Notes: a model not told the origin generated them from the letters alone. Shown: positions 42,549 through 54,146, counted from the first letter of the stretch. The stretch is DNA of 64,000 nt from Hippopus hippopus (GCA_946811185.2 OX328107.1:23767587-23831586), one strand, 5' to 3'. A program made the numbers and translations.

Positions 42549-43940
42549 TACGAGGGTTGTCCCAAAATTCCGTGACAATTTCAATAGCAAAAGAAAATGA
42601 AACTCTACAAACGCAATTTTTCGATATGTTTTCAATACATATAAACCAAACGTGTATATAGAAAAACACACAAAAATCTTCACAGGTAAGAAAATTATAG
42701 CATAAATACCACAAGTACCCACACTGCGGCGCACGTCAAGCGTTAATTAACGACGTCAATGTTAAGTTTAAGAGCCTTTGTCAAGGTATTCTCCGTGAAA
42801 TTCAACGCATTTGCCATGTCATTTAATCCACGGCTGGTCAAAAACTGTCTTAAACCAAATTTCTGTCAAACCTCTGTTAAAAGCAAATATAGCAGACACC
42901 AGCTCATTGGTGGAATCGAACTTGCGACTTCGTAAATCCTCCTTAAGCTTTGGAAAGCAGGCAAAGTTGTAAATCCGAGTAGATTTTTTTGCCTTCTTGG
43001 ATGGAGGGGTCCGAGGTGTCTTCCATATACTGGACTTTCGCTTTCCTTCGGGTTTGAAGTAGTTAACCTCTCATCTGCTCTAAACAGAGCGTCGCCTGCT
43101 TCAGCTCGAGCAAGAAACTCTAGGGACGTGTGAACTTTCTTCTGTTTGTTATCATCAGATATCAGACGTGGAGCCCAGCTCTTACAGACTCGTGACATGT
43201 TCAGTTTGTCCTTAAATATTCTGTGGAAAGAAGACCTTGAAATGGCGGTTGACGACGGTACCTCTGTGACTGTTAGTCTCCGATCTGTGAAAATGCATCT
43301 CTTCACCAAATCACACGACTCTTCATCTAAAGAAATCGGCCCACCATTTCGTGCTTTCTCCTCTTTCTAGCGTTCACCCACCCTTAGGTCTGTTTTACTG
43401 CCATGCCACTTGTAGGCCAGTGCTCGAGAAATGTTTTAAATCTTTTAGTACGCCAAATTTGTTCTATAGTCTGGACGAGTGTCAGACCAAGATCGGCACA
43501 ATTTTTTTTAACTGTTCGCTGCGCCGCGCGATCTTCTGACGTCGTCATTTCAAATTTTCTATTTTCTACTGATCTTTTTCGTTTGTCTGAACACTGTCCG
43601 TTGTTTACTCGATCACATTCAAATTTTCTGTGATGAAGGCAAAGTTTCAGAAGAAGACGTCCATGTAATACGAAGCAGAAATAATATCAAATATCGAAAA
43701 TATTCGTACATGATTGGAATTCCTACGAAAACGTATATGGAGAAAATGGCGTGCGCCGGGAAGTGACACCTCCTTATCAATTTTGTGAATTTAAAGTAAA
43801 AATAAAGCTAATATTTCATTGGAGACTTAATAGAAAATGAAATAACATCTTCATGGATGAAATGTGTGAAAATGAATGTCCTGACGCTAAAAATGGCTCG
43901 TTTATGAAATTTGTCACGGAGTTTTGGGACAACCCTCGTA
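42549..43940 (-). mobile_element. Mariner-type element, complete ends
   Basis: Inverted ends TACGAGGGTTGTCCCAAAAT and TTTTGGGACAACCCTCGTA, with TA at both borders. It lies in a D element, in the first intron of the small peptide gene. Confidence 0.85.
42768..43548 (-). pseudogene. Mariner transposase with catalytic core deleted
   Basis: Minus strand: start MTTSEDRAAQRTVKKNCADL with the helix-turn-helix segment GLTLVQTIEQIW, then a frameshift, then ARNGGPISLDEESCDLVKRC and SSFHRIFKDKLNMSRVCKSW. SIWKTPRTPPSKKAKK then jumps to FPKLKEDLRSRKFDSTNELV, so the segment holding the second and third catalytic acidic residues is missing. The C-terminus ends WIK, stop, HGKCVEFHGEYLDKGS. A dead copy, internally deleted. 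Confidence 0.85.
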
Positions 43941-44114
43941 TAACAAATCCATTTAGTGTAACATTGGACTGGGTCTTTGTCATGCAGAAAATTTACTATT
44001 AGCAAAAATTTTCGACCCAGGTCAGCCTGCGCCAACTGTGCATGATGACATTGATCGATAGTTTTTGCAGATGCATTAAGCCCCCTCCCCCATTTCACAG
44101 AGCATGACTCATAT

Positions 44115-45184
44115 ATTTTTTCGTATGTGTTCCTGTTGACTATTAGAGTGTCAAACATATCTCTGCAGTTGTTTTTTCCAGATAGTACAGATCAATAGCA
44201 CTCTTCCAGATTGATAAATACGGTCATAAATTAATGTCTAATAGTCATATTTTCATTCCACACAATCGTTCTTTTACAGGTTATTGAATAGGGAGAAAAA
44301 ATCTTTTTTTTTTTAATGGCAGACTTTAAAGGTAGTACAAAAGCTGTGCTGAAAGCAAATAAAAGATAACTTGATAAAACGATTTTTTTTTTTAGCAACT
44401 TGAGGTGTTCAACAGGGGGGATATTCTAATTGTAATACTGTTCAGTGCTGCCCTAACGGTACGAGGGAGATTAGAGCCATTCATCAGAAATGAGACCATT
44501 TATAGCGTTAATTATGTATACTTTCCGCTAACAAAACGTGCACTCATTTTGTCCACGAATGCCATTAAGGGAATTTGATTAATTTTGTCATCGGCCAAAA
44601 TTGTAGGCTGCTACAACACTCTCAATCTCATATAAATGAAATGAATACTCTCCCTTTGTTTAAAAATATTGCAACTTCAGAAATAATGCTTTGGCTGGAA
44701 GGAGCAGGGCGTATAGAATTGCATTTCATGTCTTTTTTTGCTTTTTGTACATCGAAACTTTCATTCTGTTCTGTCATTCGGCTATTTTCGGTTTGGAAGA
44801 TTCGAATATACTGCGCCAGAGGAATGGGTTAGACTTTATGAGATAATATAATCTTGTTCCATGCCCATTAGTTTCTCTGAATCTATATTGAGATTAACCG
44901 GGAAATCAATCCGCAGCTCTTTATTACTTTCCGTTAACAAGATTTGTTTTGGCAGATATTACATACTTTCAGTTGGTTTAATGTAAGACATCTTTAATTA
45001 GTATTTGCATCACCATTTTCGCTGAAGCAAAAACTTGTAATTTGTACGTAAATACCATTATATAAGCGTGTTCCTTCCTTAGACTGTTCAACACGATTTT
45101 CTTAAGATACTCACTATCGTCTCTTGTGGGGTCCTAAGAATTCAAATGACAACAGTTACATACTACAGACAAAAAGTGAGTATG
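44115..45184. other. Intron sequence, nothing recognised
   Basis: Part of intron 1 of the small peptide gene. No repeat family or exon seen. Confidence 0.35.
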
Positions 45185-45265
45185 CAAATACTTCTACCAC
45201 CACAACTACTTCTACTACGACTACCACTACTACTACAAATAACAACAACAACAACAATATTAATT
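45185..45265 (+). repeat. Trinucleotide microsatellite ACT/AAC
   Basis: ACTACTTCTACTACGACTAC then AACAACAACAAC. Confidence 0.85.
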
Positions 45266-45404
45266 ACAAAAATGATATTTGTTCTTTTTACATAAGAATT
45301 ACAAGTTTTATTCTATATATCATATAAAGTCAAGCCTACAATGAAAAGGTATGAAGCGGTCAAATTTACTCTAAATGTTTGGGTACATAGTCACTCGGCT
45401 TCTC

Positions 45405-45600
45405 TTTAGCGAAAACGGCGACTTTTGCGGACATCATAGATCAAGATCAGACTGCACAGAACGTGCAGTCTGATCTTTGATCTATACCGGCCACTTGTTT
45501 GGTCAAGCATATATAATCAAAATCTTTATAAGTTTCAATGTATTGTATTTAAAGCCGTCGGAAGAGGTCGAGTTTATTTATTTGGCGCTGAAAGAGTTAT
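45405..45600 (-). repeat. Family C element
   Basis: CTCTTTAGCGAAAACGGCGA at the left, TTATTTGGCGCTGAAAGAGT at the right. Core GATCAGACTGCACAGAACGT with mate intact. Confidence 0.8.
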
Positions 45601-45694
45601 TCAATTGACATTTGTCAAAATGAATACTCTGTCCTCGACCCAGTTGTCATCAATGTGACACATGTTTTCCATGAACCACACATTTACACTTTTC

Positions 45695-45790
45695 AGCGTC
45701 AAAGGTTAAAACAGCGGTATTTGCGGGCGGCAAAGATCATGGGCTGACTGCACTGAACGTGTGCGCTGAACTTGCAGATGGAAACGAAGT
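45695..45790. repeat. Family C relic
   Basis: CAGCGTCAAAGGTTAAAACA then GCGGGCGGCAAAGATCATGG; the mirror half is eroded. Confidence 0.45.
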
Positions 45791-45799
45791 CATTACAAT

Positions 45800-46620
45800 C
45801 TCTTTCTATGTTTAAGTCAACAATCCTGCGTCAATTTCCAGTGTCCGTAGTCCCAAAATACTTTGGTGTAGGAGATCGAAATTTTTAGTCTTTCATGCAA
45901 GATTAAGAAATAATTGCAGCGACCTGAAATTTTACTTACACAAAAACCACATTTCGGAAAGTAATTTGTGCCACTGTGGCTATTATGTTGAAGATGCGGA
46001 GCATTATTTTTTTCACTGCCCGTCATATAACAATCAAAGATTGATATTATTTCGCAAACTTCGCAAGTACCACCCTTTAAGTTTAAATTTATTATTGTTT
46101 GGATCTGATAACTTAAGCCTTAATGATAACATTAAAATAGTTTATTCTGTCCAAGGATTTATTAAAAACTCAGGAAGGTTTGAATGACCGCTTATTATAT
46201 GTACCTTGAGCCCATCCTATATGAGTCGCCATTTGATCAGACTTGTCCAATCTCGAATCCCGGCTGACAATCTATCTTTTATCTTTACCACTCTTATGTT
46301 ATCTAGTACTTTAGTCTTTGGTGTTCAGATGTTTCATTATCTGTTTTTCTTTATTATCCCTTAATTACTGAAATATTTGAAAATTTTTCAGCTGCCATTA
46401 AGACTGTTGTTTCTTAAACATGTAATTGGAGGAGGGGAATGACCTAATCTAAGTTGTGAGAAATTGTGGCCAGACCCCTTTGCCTATGTACATGTGTCAT
46501 TCCATGTACTAGAAATTGTGTTTATGTATTGCTTTTGTTCACATGTACATGTATATGGCAGTCTAATCTTGGTGCCTGCTTATTTAGTCAGGCCTATAAG
46601 ATGAAATAAACTGTCTCAAG
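45800..46620 (+). mobile_element. Non-LTR retrotransposon 3' end
   Basis: A frame ending at 46187 reads HARLRNNCSDLKFYLHKNHI then LCHCGYYVEDAEHYFFHCPS YNNQRL, the CxC...H...C zinc-knuckle-like segment that follows the reverse transcriptase in CR1/Jockey-like elements. A frameshift lies just upstream. About 430 bp of 3'UTR follows, ending AGATGAAATAAACTGTCTC. 5' truncated; no catalytic domain present. Confidence 0.75.
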
Positions 46621-46621
46621 T

Positions 46622-46692
46622 CTCAGTGGATTGAACTTTCAGCAGCTGAAAGAGATTGACTTCATAGATTTGGCACTGAAAGAGTTAACAAA
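46622..46692 (-). repeat. Family C fragment
   Basis: ACTTTCAGCAGCTGAAAGAG and TTTGGCACTGAAAGAGTTAA, the right part of C. Confidence 0.55.
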
Positions 46693-47032
46693 AATAGTAG
46701 CCATGAGTGAATTTCCATTAGAAAATACGTTCTCAAGAGAGCTATATCTAGAGTATTTATGATATCTTTCCTAGATATGTTTGTTTTCGAACTATCTAGA
46801 AAAGTTTACATGAAATGCGCTGAAACAGCAAGCCTGATATAATGTCCGACATTATTTGTTCACAGTTGTTATGAACTGTGACAATAACCGTCATCATTGT
46901 ACTTAGTCTAGCCAATACGTTTATCTAATGTCTGCAATACATATTGTACTTGATTCTACATAAATGAACAGTAATGTGTTACGTCTTTTATATCTCAAAT
47001 AAGTTTTTTTTTTTTCTTCCCACTTGTTGTAG

Positions 47033-47111
47033 CCAATGACGTTGACATACTTGGAACGGGTGGTTTAGATATCGAAGATCAAATACTGGAGAAACGAAGA
47101 ATGGGATGGAG
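47033..47111 (+). CDS. Small secreted peptide precursor, exon 2 (propeptide)
   Basis: Acceptor with long T/C tract ending CACTTGTTGTAG at 47032; donor GGAG/GTATGT at 47111/47112. In the frame set by exon 1 it encodes an acidic spacer (ANDVDILGTGGLDIEDQILE) followed by the convertase site KRR and the start of the mature peptide, MGW. Ends in phase 2. Confidence 0.6.
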
Positions 47112-47207
47112 GTATGTAATTTTCATATACCGGTATATACCCGGAATCTCTTATATCCTATCAGTAAGATGGGTTCTATGATAACAGAAAAAAAAAACTT
47201 GGAAGTC

Positions 47208-47383
47208 AGGGTCCGTGTTAAACGAGAACTCTTAAGAACAGTTTTGGTGTGACTCTAAAGAACTTTGTAGATTTGAAACACAACTTTGGAAGTAACCAAA
47301 TGATTTAGCCAATCAGAAGCTGTTTACTTTTTAAATCTATAATTAGACTGGTTGAAGAAGAATGGTTGGTGAATACGGCCCCT
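47208..47383. repeat. Family F element
   Basis: GGGTCCGTGTTAAACGAGAA at the left and AATGGTTGGTGAATACGGCC at the right. Inner arm AACCAAATGATTTAGCCAAT. Confidence 0.75.
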
Positions 47384-47384
47384 G

Positions 47385-48619
47385 ATCTTTGCTTTGAATT
47401 CGGCAGGCAGTCTTGAACAGATTACTCAAAGAAAAATGATAGTGCGTACCAGTTTAGATAGCTTTACGTGATGTAACATGAATTGCATTTCCACTCTTGG
47501 AGACAGCTGAGTATACACCATTGGTTGAATTCATTATTTTTTTCTCAGTTATAGTATATAAGTATTAGTTTTGAAGTGTCGCAAACTGTTCGAGGCCGAA
47601 ACTGCGCTGACAATTTTCTTTCAAAATCTCTCAAAATCTAATCTTAAGATTTGCAGTTGCCACATTTCAAGACAGGCAATACTAAAACGGGCAAGATTGT
47701 TTTTCGTTATGGAGAAAAGAGGACCTCTCCGTGGCACGTGACTTTTACTGGATGCTTACTTATTGCAGTTATCGCTCTATTAAGAGAATCAATACGATAT
47801 TTTACATCTGTTTATGGCTGTTTGCTTTATGACAAAAGGACATTTGGTAACATCAATGAAAATATTCTTCTCTTCCATAGTTATATTCCTTCAAAGTAAA
47901 TGTCCGTACTCACGTCATATGAACACAAGACGTGTTCGGAAATGCTGTCTTTACAGTCATCTACGATGTCCACGATATCCACGATTCAAAAGAAAGGGCG
48001 GAACCCCACGATTTCTTGCATTAATTTTGTGGTACTACGCTTTTCCACTCTCTCAGCACTAGTTGTTACGAGCTTCTGCGATTTGTCACAAAACATAAAC
48101 GATTCTGGTCAAGATCTGCCACGATTTTCATTACGTTCTTTAAAGTAATCTTACCATTACTTAGATCTTCTATCACGTTTTGTCTCGTTCCGTTCAGACC
48201 CCTCACGTCATCAAGTTCCGTTAAATTTTATGTCAACGAATTGATCGAGATTGCCACGGTTTGCTCAAAATTCGGGTATAAACTGAAGGCATTGGTCATC
48301 CACCCTCTCCTTCTCTACAGAGATTCAAAAAGAGAACCGAGCTATGCATCTAAGAGATGAAGAAGACGCTAAATTGGCAGGGTTTTTTTGCATACCCTTA
48401 TAGCTACTTGTCATCGGCAGAAACAAGGTACAAAATAAGAGCGTAGAAAAAGAAATAGAAGACATGAGTCCTGCTAGGTGAGACCATTGTGAAGTGTTAA
48501 TCGAGGGAAGCTATTGAGGCAATATTCTCAGCTTTCTAACAGAGTACTAAAAGGTTTAAATTGCTGAAACTTTCTGAATCATATTTCCAAGATCACCTAC
48601 GATGGACCACCAAGCTTTG
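47385..48619. other. Intron sequence, nothing recognised
   Basis: Part of intron 2 of the small peptide gene. Several frames stay open for 60-80 codons, but none has splice sites or known motifs. Confidence 0.35.
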
Positions 48620-49080
48620 ATGGGTGATCCATTGGGATGCACGTTACGTTTGGTGGTGTAGGTGGGATAATGCCAATCGCGATACAGGAATACCCTGCAC
48701 TCTTTCCGAGATTTAGCTAAAGTTAGTCTCGATCTTATGAGACTTTTGAATCGAGAAAGTAATCTAAAAGGAAATCGTTTGTTATAAAGCGCTAAAATCC
48801 AACTTTTCTGGATAGCTGGCTTTTCCGGCGATGCAGCTTGGTTTCGCCTCTTATCAGAAATTATGCAGAGTGTCTTGTGGCTAGTTCTTTGATAAATGAA
48901 TCTATATGATGCAGGTTACTTTGGGTGGCATAGGTGGGATAATGACAATCAATGTACTGGATTTACCGTCCCTGGCGTTCTTTCACAGATTCAGCTGAAT
49001 TAGATCTCGATCCATCAAGACTTTTTGAAGGGGGAAGTTTTTCTAAAGGGGAAACACTTCAGTATAAAGCGCTTTTATTG
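48620..49080 (+). repeat. Diverged direct duplication, offset about 272 bp
   Basis: Copy 1 (about 48640-48800) and copy 2 (about 48912-49078) share GTGTAGGTGGGATAATG / GCATAGGTGGGATAATG, TCTCGATC, GAGACTTTTGAA / AAGACTTTTTGAA and TATAAAGCGCT. Identity is partial. No family recognised. Confidence 0.65.
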
Positions 49081-49541
49081 TGGTAATATGGCAGAATTTG
49101 CAAATTCTCCAATTTTTTTCGAAAGTGACCGATTGAAGATGACAGAAGTCGTCAGCAAGGAACAGTGCATTAAGCTACGCAAGAAATGTTGGGCCTCCAA
49201 CAGGGAATTATTGGGGCAACCCAACATTAAATTAAAAGTTCTACAACTTCTTTCAAGTAAGTAAATCCTGAAAAGACACAGACATGGCACAGATGATCTT
49301 ACGGAAATTTTAGGTCAGCTTGCAAAGCACGCCCTTTTCATTTGGAATACATGTATCTTAACGCTTTTGTGTGAGACTTTTTTGATGAAGCAACCGTTAA
49401 CTGATTATGAAATCGGGGGTTGTTGTGATCTGAGAATAATCATTCGTTTGTTAACAAGTAAGTGTTGAAACGTCAAATTGTTGAAAACTTTTTTTGAAAA
49501 AACAAACAAACTCAAAATGCTTTTCTTTCTTTTAATTTCAG

Positions 49542-49599
49542 CCTTTGCAGTTATTTCAAATGGCGGTGCGGTAAAACAAGACTCGTGGTTCGGGGATAG
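49542..49599 (+). CDS. Small secreted peptide precursor, exon 3: Cys-ring amidated peptide
   Basis: Acceptor CTTTCTTTTAATTTCAG ends at 49541. The first base completes a Ser codon. The exon encodes LCSYFKWRCGKTRLVVRG and stop at 49597-49599. Whole precursor: 72 residues, signal peptide, acidic spacer, KRR cleavage site, then MGWSLCSYFKWRC followed by Gly-Lys, the amidation and cleavage signal. Two cysteines enclose six residues, so a single disulfide ring with C-terminal amide is predicted. The ring size equals that of allatostatin C, but the sequence does not match it, nor CCAP, vasopressin-type or somatostatin/urotensin peptides as I know them. Function is probably neuroendocrine signalling; the family is unknown to me. 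Evidence is splice phase and peptide logic only. Confidence 0.6.
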
Positions 49600-50550
49600 A
49601 CTGTCTCTACATACTGTCTATTGTTGTGGTATCAAATCTTAAACATTATCAATGAAGTTCAAATGTCCTTTTTTCAAGAGAAACAAACACATGGTGACAT
49701 CTTTTTGCTGATCTAGCTGTTATTTATTGGAACATGTCGGTGTTTATCTAACTTATGGATACCATCGCCATTTCGTACAAACATTTTAGTAGAATATCAT
49801 ATACACAAATCTAATTCGAATCTAGCATTCTAATTGGCTGAGACAGACTATACATGTATCAGACAATTAGATGTTCATATTGAAATTTTATTCGGACAAA
49901 TAATTAGCCATTCCTAGGAGCTGAAAGAATTCAGTAACAAGGAAACATAATTTTAATTATTATAAATTTCTCCAACCTTATGAAGTTTTAAGATCGTGTA
50001 TCCGAAGTAAAATAAATTTTGAAGATATTTCGATATGTATAGAAATTTTCTGATTCTTAATCAGGTTTTTGTCTCAATCCGAGGCAAATCTGTGATACCA
50101 TGATTAAAGTTGTCACTTGAAAAAAAAAACTATTGAGATATAGTGGAAAAAAGTAATCATGTAAGATTATCTTCCATGCATTTGCACAATTTGGCAAAAG
50201 TAATAATTTGGTGGTAGTAGTAATTTGGCTTTGTTTACGTCTGTGATGCTAGGTCTCCATCAAAATTTCAAATTCTCACAATTAATGGTCTTACAACCCA
50301 AGTTGGTTAATAAAAACTCGTTTTGGTAAACCAAGCTGTCTTCGATTTATTTACAACGCCTTCTTATCCAATGCCGTATATATCTTATGTAATTTGAAAA
50401 GCACCTCTGTTTACCAGTGAGTTTATGCACAGCAACTGAGAATGAATATCTGACTACATTGTATGCGAATGACATTTGTTGTACTCGACGATCGTAAAAA
50501 TCCCATCCATTAACTGTTAGAGCAGAGATCGTAGTTTATTAAACGTCGAA
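49600..50550. other. 3'UTR and intergenic sequence
   Basis: Probable 3'UTR of the small peptide gene up to about 50035. No repeats recognised before the F element. Confidence 0.4.
50011..50016 (+). promoter_or_regulatory. AATAAA, likely poly(A) signal of the small peptide gene
   Basis: AATAAA 412 bp after the stop, in AT-rich sequence. Confidence 0.45.
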
Positions 50551-50755
50551 CGCAGGGTCTGTATTCAACAACCATTCTTAAGAATGTTCTTTGTCTAATT
50601 CTCAAGAATTTTCTAGATTTGAAAGTAATACAACTTCTGATTGGATAAACCAAATGGTTTAGCCAATCAGAAGTTGTGTTACTTTCAAATTTAGAAAATT
50701 CTTCAGCGTGAGACTAAAAATATTCTTAAGAATGGTCAATGAATATGGACCAAGG
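50551..50755. repeat. Family F element (reference copy)
   Basis: CAGGGTCTGTATTCAACAAC at the left and AATGGTCAATGAATATGGAC at the right. The inner palindrome AACTTCTGATTGGATAAACC facing GGTTTAGCCAATCAGAAGTT continues outward through ACTTTCAAAT. It lies between the two convergent genes. Confidence 0.85.
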
Positions 50756-50910
50756 TTGAATATTACCTAAAGATGCTCTGCCCCGTTTATTCAAGAACTA
50801 CGGTCCAGTTGTTAAACGTCTGCATCAGACGAGTAAAGAATTTATACAGTGACAGACAGTTACGCCAGAAATCAGATGGACATTGACGAACAGTGCCTTG
50901 TTGTAAAAGT

Positions 50911-50916
50911 TTTATT
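50911..50916 (-). promoter_or_regulatory. AATAAA on the minus strand, possible poly(A) signal of the LIM gene
   Basis: TTTATT on the plus strand, 783 bp beyond the LIM stop codon. Another lies near 50956. Either fits a long 3'UTR. Confidence 0.4.
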
Positions 50917-51698
50917 GGGGTACAGATTCAAAACAATGCGTTTATAAATTAAATCATTTATTCCACGTTAGTTTACTCTCGAACCGTAACTTGCACAAAC
51001 ACAAGTAAAAATTTTCATACGTATACTCTCTTCCAAGGGTACATTCATATAATTAAGTTTTTGTGTTTAAAATGTATATTACACATCCGAAAGTCATGGT
51101 TTATATTACTGCCTACTACTTGTATGGTAAAGACACCATACATACAAATGAATGCAGACACTTCTTAGCACAACCGTAACATGCAGTCCCCGAGTGCAGT
51201 GTGAAAATGTTTTAAATCAGATTTTTTTCTACATCTACATTTTCGTATGAATAAGTACCGAATTTGTTTTAGGACCATATGTTTCACTAATATTGATAAT
51301 AGTGACATGTTTTCGATTTGAAGTTCTACAAAAGATTCGTTAGTTGTACTATCATTAAACTGTGCCCTCTTTAACATTACTTATGATTGCAAATTTGATC
51401 TACAAAAATATCTTTGTACCAAGGTTTTGAAGAGGAAATGAATGAAGATAATTACGCTACACAACGGCAAATCATACGCAACCTACGTATATGCATAGCA
51501 TATCCTTAAAGCTCTTTGACTCTAAGAGTCCTATATAGACAGAGATCTCTGGAGATCACATAATTTACGAAAAATGTAAAAATAGAAAACTATGCCATTA
51601 TTAAGCAAAATACGTAGAGCAAGAATAACGAAATCAGCAATTATACAAACATATGTCCCTCTCGTCATAACTAACAGTCACAAATGATGAAGTCACAT

Positions 51699-51775
51699 TT
51701 AAGTTCCAGTCGTCAGGCAACCAGCTCCAATACCAAAACCATATCCGGTTGCACCAAAGTTCTTTGCATAACAAC
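51699..51775 (-). CDS. Muscle-LIM/CRP gene, last exon
   Basis: Acceptor CATTCTTTCATAG on the minus strand. Read with one incoming base it gives GCYAKNFGATGYGFGIGAGCL and a stop at 51701-51699, the glycine-rich tail that follows a LIM domain. The GYGFGIGAG motif matches the GYGFGQGAG after LIM1, so the frame is certain. That frame needs an upstream exon ending in phase 1, but exon 53466-53574 ends in phase 0. Confidence 0.8.
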
Positions 51776-52137
51776 CTATGAAAGAATGGTAAAGGTAATG
51801 TCTCATACTAAATTTTTTTTCAAATGCCCTCTAATTACTGGATTTTATTATACATGAAAAAGTGTTCCATTGTCATTCGCAAGTTTACTTTATATTTCAC
51901 GTCTTAGGAATAAATAAAACACACAAAGAAAAGCCAAATAAACGACGCCAGTCTCCCACAAATCTCTCTCGACTGTAAAGCAAACGTTGACTTGAAAACA
52001 GCCTAACTAAACTGTTAATTAAGACACGAAAGCTAATGTATCGAGTAACAAAGTCTTTCCCAGATTATGTTTCATGAAAAAAAAAACCGACAGAAATGCT
52101 AATTTAAAAAGAAAAAAAAAAATCACAGAAGAGTTAT

Positions 52138-52243
52138 ATTTATTGTTTTAGTCAATCGGAAATTGCGTTACTTCGAAATAAAGAAATTCATGAGAATTAG
52201 ACCAAGAATGCATTTCATGACTGTCAGTGGATACGGCACCTGA
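52138..52243. repeat. Family F fragment in the LIM gene intron
   Basis: TTTAGTCAATCGGAAATTGC, then GAGAATTAGACCAAGAATGC and ACTGTCAGTGGATACGGCAC: right half of F. It lies in the intron where the missing LIM2 exon would be expected. Confidence 0.6.
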
Positions 52244-53465
52244 TCTCGGACGGTTAGTACAGTAAGTTACTTCGAATTTTTGTTTAAAGTAGAAATACAT
52301 TTTTAGCTTTCAAGAAAGACAAACTCATCAACAAAAGTATCTACATAAAGCCACACCTGCGGCCAAAAGTGAAGAATGCGGGTGTTAAATGCATTTGAAT
52401 TTAAATTATACCTTTTGAAAGACTTTAATTATTGTGAGGATGTCAATCTGTCGTTGTTTGGTTGGTCCAAGCGTTAGCCTCTGGCAGGAAAATGAATTTT
52501 AAAAGTAGGTCGAAAGATATTAGATCGCTTTTCCTTAGATTGCTTTTCCTTAGATTGCTTTTCTTTTTGTTTACTCTTACCTAGTTTTTAAATTCATTTC
52601 TCTGTCAGCAACTAGCACTTGGATCGACTGTAGAGTTACCGATTGTCATCTTCACAATAATATCCATATTTTTAAAAGGTATAAATTTGAAAGCAAAATG
52701 CATTTTACACCCGTATTGTCTACTTTTGGTTGCTATTGGGGCTTTAAGAAAACAGTAAGAATTAAGTACCTTTACAGTATATTTCTTTCTCATGCCTACA
52801 TAGTCCAGACGCATCTAATTTCTTACTACACACTTTGCAACAGCAACAGTTCTTGTGCCAAGGCTGAAAGTGGTTTAAATTTAGATTTTAAAAGAAGAAG
52901 AAATCCTTTAGGGAGAAGAACCAAGGTATAACACGTCGAAGCTGAAAATGTACCACCGAATTTGTAAAGCTTACTGGAATGTGTGCTCAAATGATTATTC
53001 GCAAATCTAGAAATGCTTTTTTACCGTAAAAGAAAAAAAAAAAAAAAAAAAGGAGGCACCAAATTTTACCTGCTGAAACAGTTTGTAGCGGACGACGATT
53101 AAAAAACAATATCTTAAGAAGGCTTTGTTATGTGGATAATCAGCATGAACAAAGGTTTGATACATGAATACATGTACAAGGATTGTTCTGAATGGAAAAA
53201 AATCGGTCGATAGACTTCCTCTTTTGTCACAATTATTTTCTAATTTGGTCTATGGAAAGACGTATAGAAGTCGTCAACAGGGAGTAAAATGTAGGTAGCA
53301 AGGGAACTGGGTAGCTTGGTTATGTTTAAAAAACACAAAATTGTAGAAATACGAAATGAAAAGGGATACTGCATTAAAAATGGTTGCAGATGCAGCTACG
53401 AGTAATAGCAGAACCTAAATCCGTAAAATAAAACATGTAAAAACAATGATTATATGAATCCTTAC

Positions 53466-53574
53466 AGACGTCATGCCGTTGACTTTTTCCATCTCGTACA
53501 CAGTTCTACCACATCGACCACAAGCGTTTGGTCCGCCAAAAGCTCCACCAAAATGAGCATCTTTTGGTCTGTTA
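53466..53574 (-). CDS. Muscle-LIM/CRP gene, exon 3 (start of LIM2)
   Basis: Minus-strand acceptor TTTTTTTAACAG, donor TCT/GTAAGG. It encodes INRPKDAHFGGAFGG, then the first zinc pair of LIM2 (Cys108-x2-Cys111) and TVYEMEKVNGMTS. Phase 2 in, phase 0 out. An alternative acceptor 6 bp further in keeps the frame and removes two residues. Confidence 0.85.
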
Positions 53575-53992
53575 CTGTTAAAAAAACAAACAAGAAACGC
53601 TTTCTAGAAAAATGTGCAATTTATATTGGTTAAAAACCGATCAAACGCTATAATAAACAGGCTGTTTTTGCCCTCGTCTCAAAAAAAATTTTTTTTAATT
53701 TAAGCTACACAGCGTTACTAAATTCTTTTAATGTCACATGCAAGAGTTTTTATGCACACAAACATGTTTTTATACTGGTTCAGTCTCCTAAATTGCACTC
53801 GTCCTAATTTTCATCAAAAATGACAAGTATCAAAAAAAAAGAACTGAGGACAAAATTCAGTGTGCTTGTTTAAAGAATAACAAAATGTTTCACATTCTGC
53901 AAGAAGGGAAACAAACGACAACAAAAAAGGTATAATATCTTTTGAAAATCTACGATGCCAGCTTATACGTAACTTAGAGAGAACTCACTTAC

Positions 53993-54146
53993 ATCATCTC
54001 CCCCTCACCGTCCATACTGAGAGCACCTGCTCCTTGACCGAAACCATAACCTTTGGGTCCGAATTTCTTTCCGTGGCAACCTTTGCAGTAAATCAAGCCT
54101 TCATGCTCAGCGCATGTAGTACTATCTAGCATCTTGTTGCATGCAC
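53993..54146 (-). CDS. Muscle-LIM/CRP gene, exon 2 (end of LIM1, Gly-rich linker)
   Basis: Minus-strand acceptor TTTCCCCAACAG, donor GAT/GTAAGTGAG. It supplies Cys41, LDSTTCAEHEGLIYCKGC with Cys59 and Cys62, then KKFGPKGYGFGQGAGALSMD. Phase 1 in, phase 2 out. Completes a canonical LIM domain with exon 1. Confidence 0.92.

Larger units (their letters stand above)
42451..44112 (-). repeat. Family D element split by a mariner element
   Basis: Left part 42451-42548 (TGAGCTGTGTACTAGCGAAA to AATCCATTTAG). Right part from 43941 (TAACAAATCCATTTAGTG through GGTCAGCCTGCGCCAACTGT to TTTCACAGAGCATGACTC). Confidence 0.8.

Noticed and set aside
47651..48148. Three overlapping frames of about 82 codons
   Set aside because: All three frames are similarly open, with no splice sites and no domain signal; most likely chance in intron sequence.
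49025..49264. Possible exon encoding MTEVVSKEQCIKLRKKCWAS
   Set aside because: It ends near a GTAAGT, but there is no acceptor that fits. It lies in the intron of the peptide gene and would break its frame; no family recognised.
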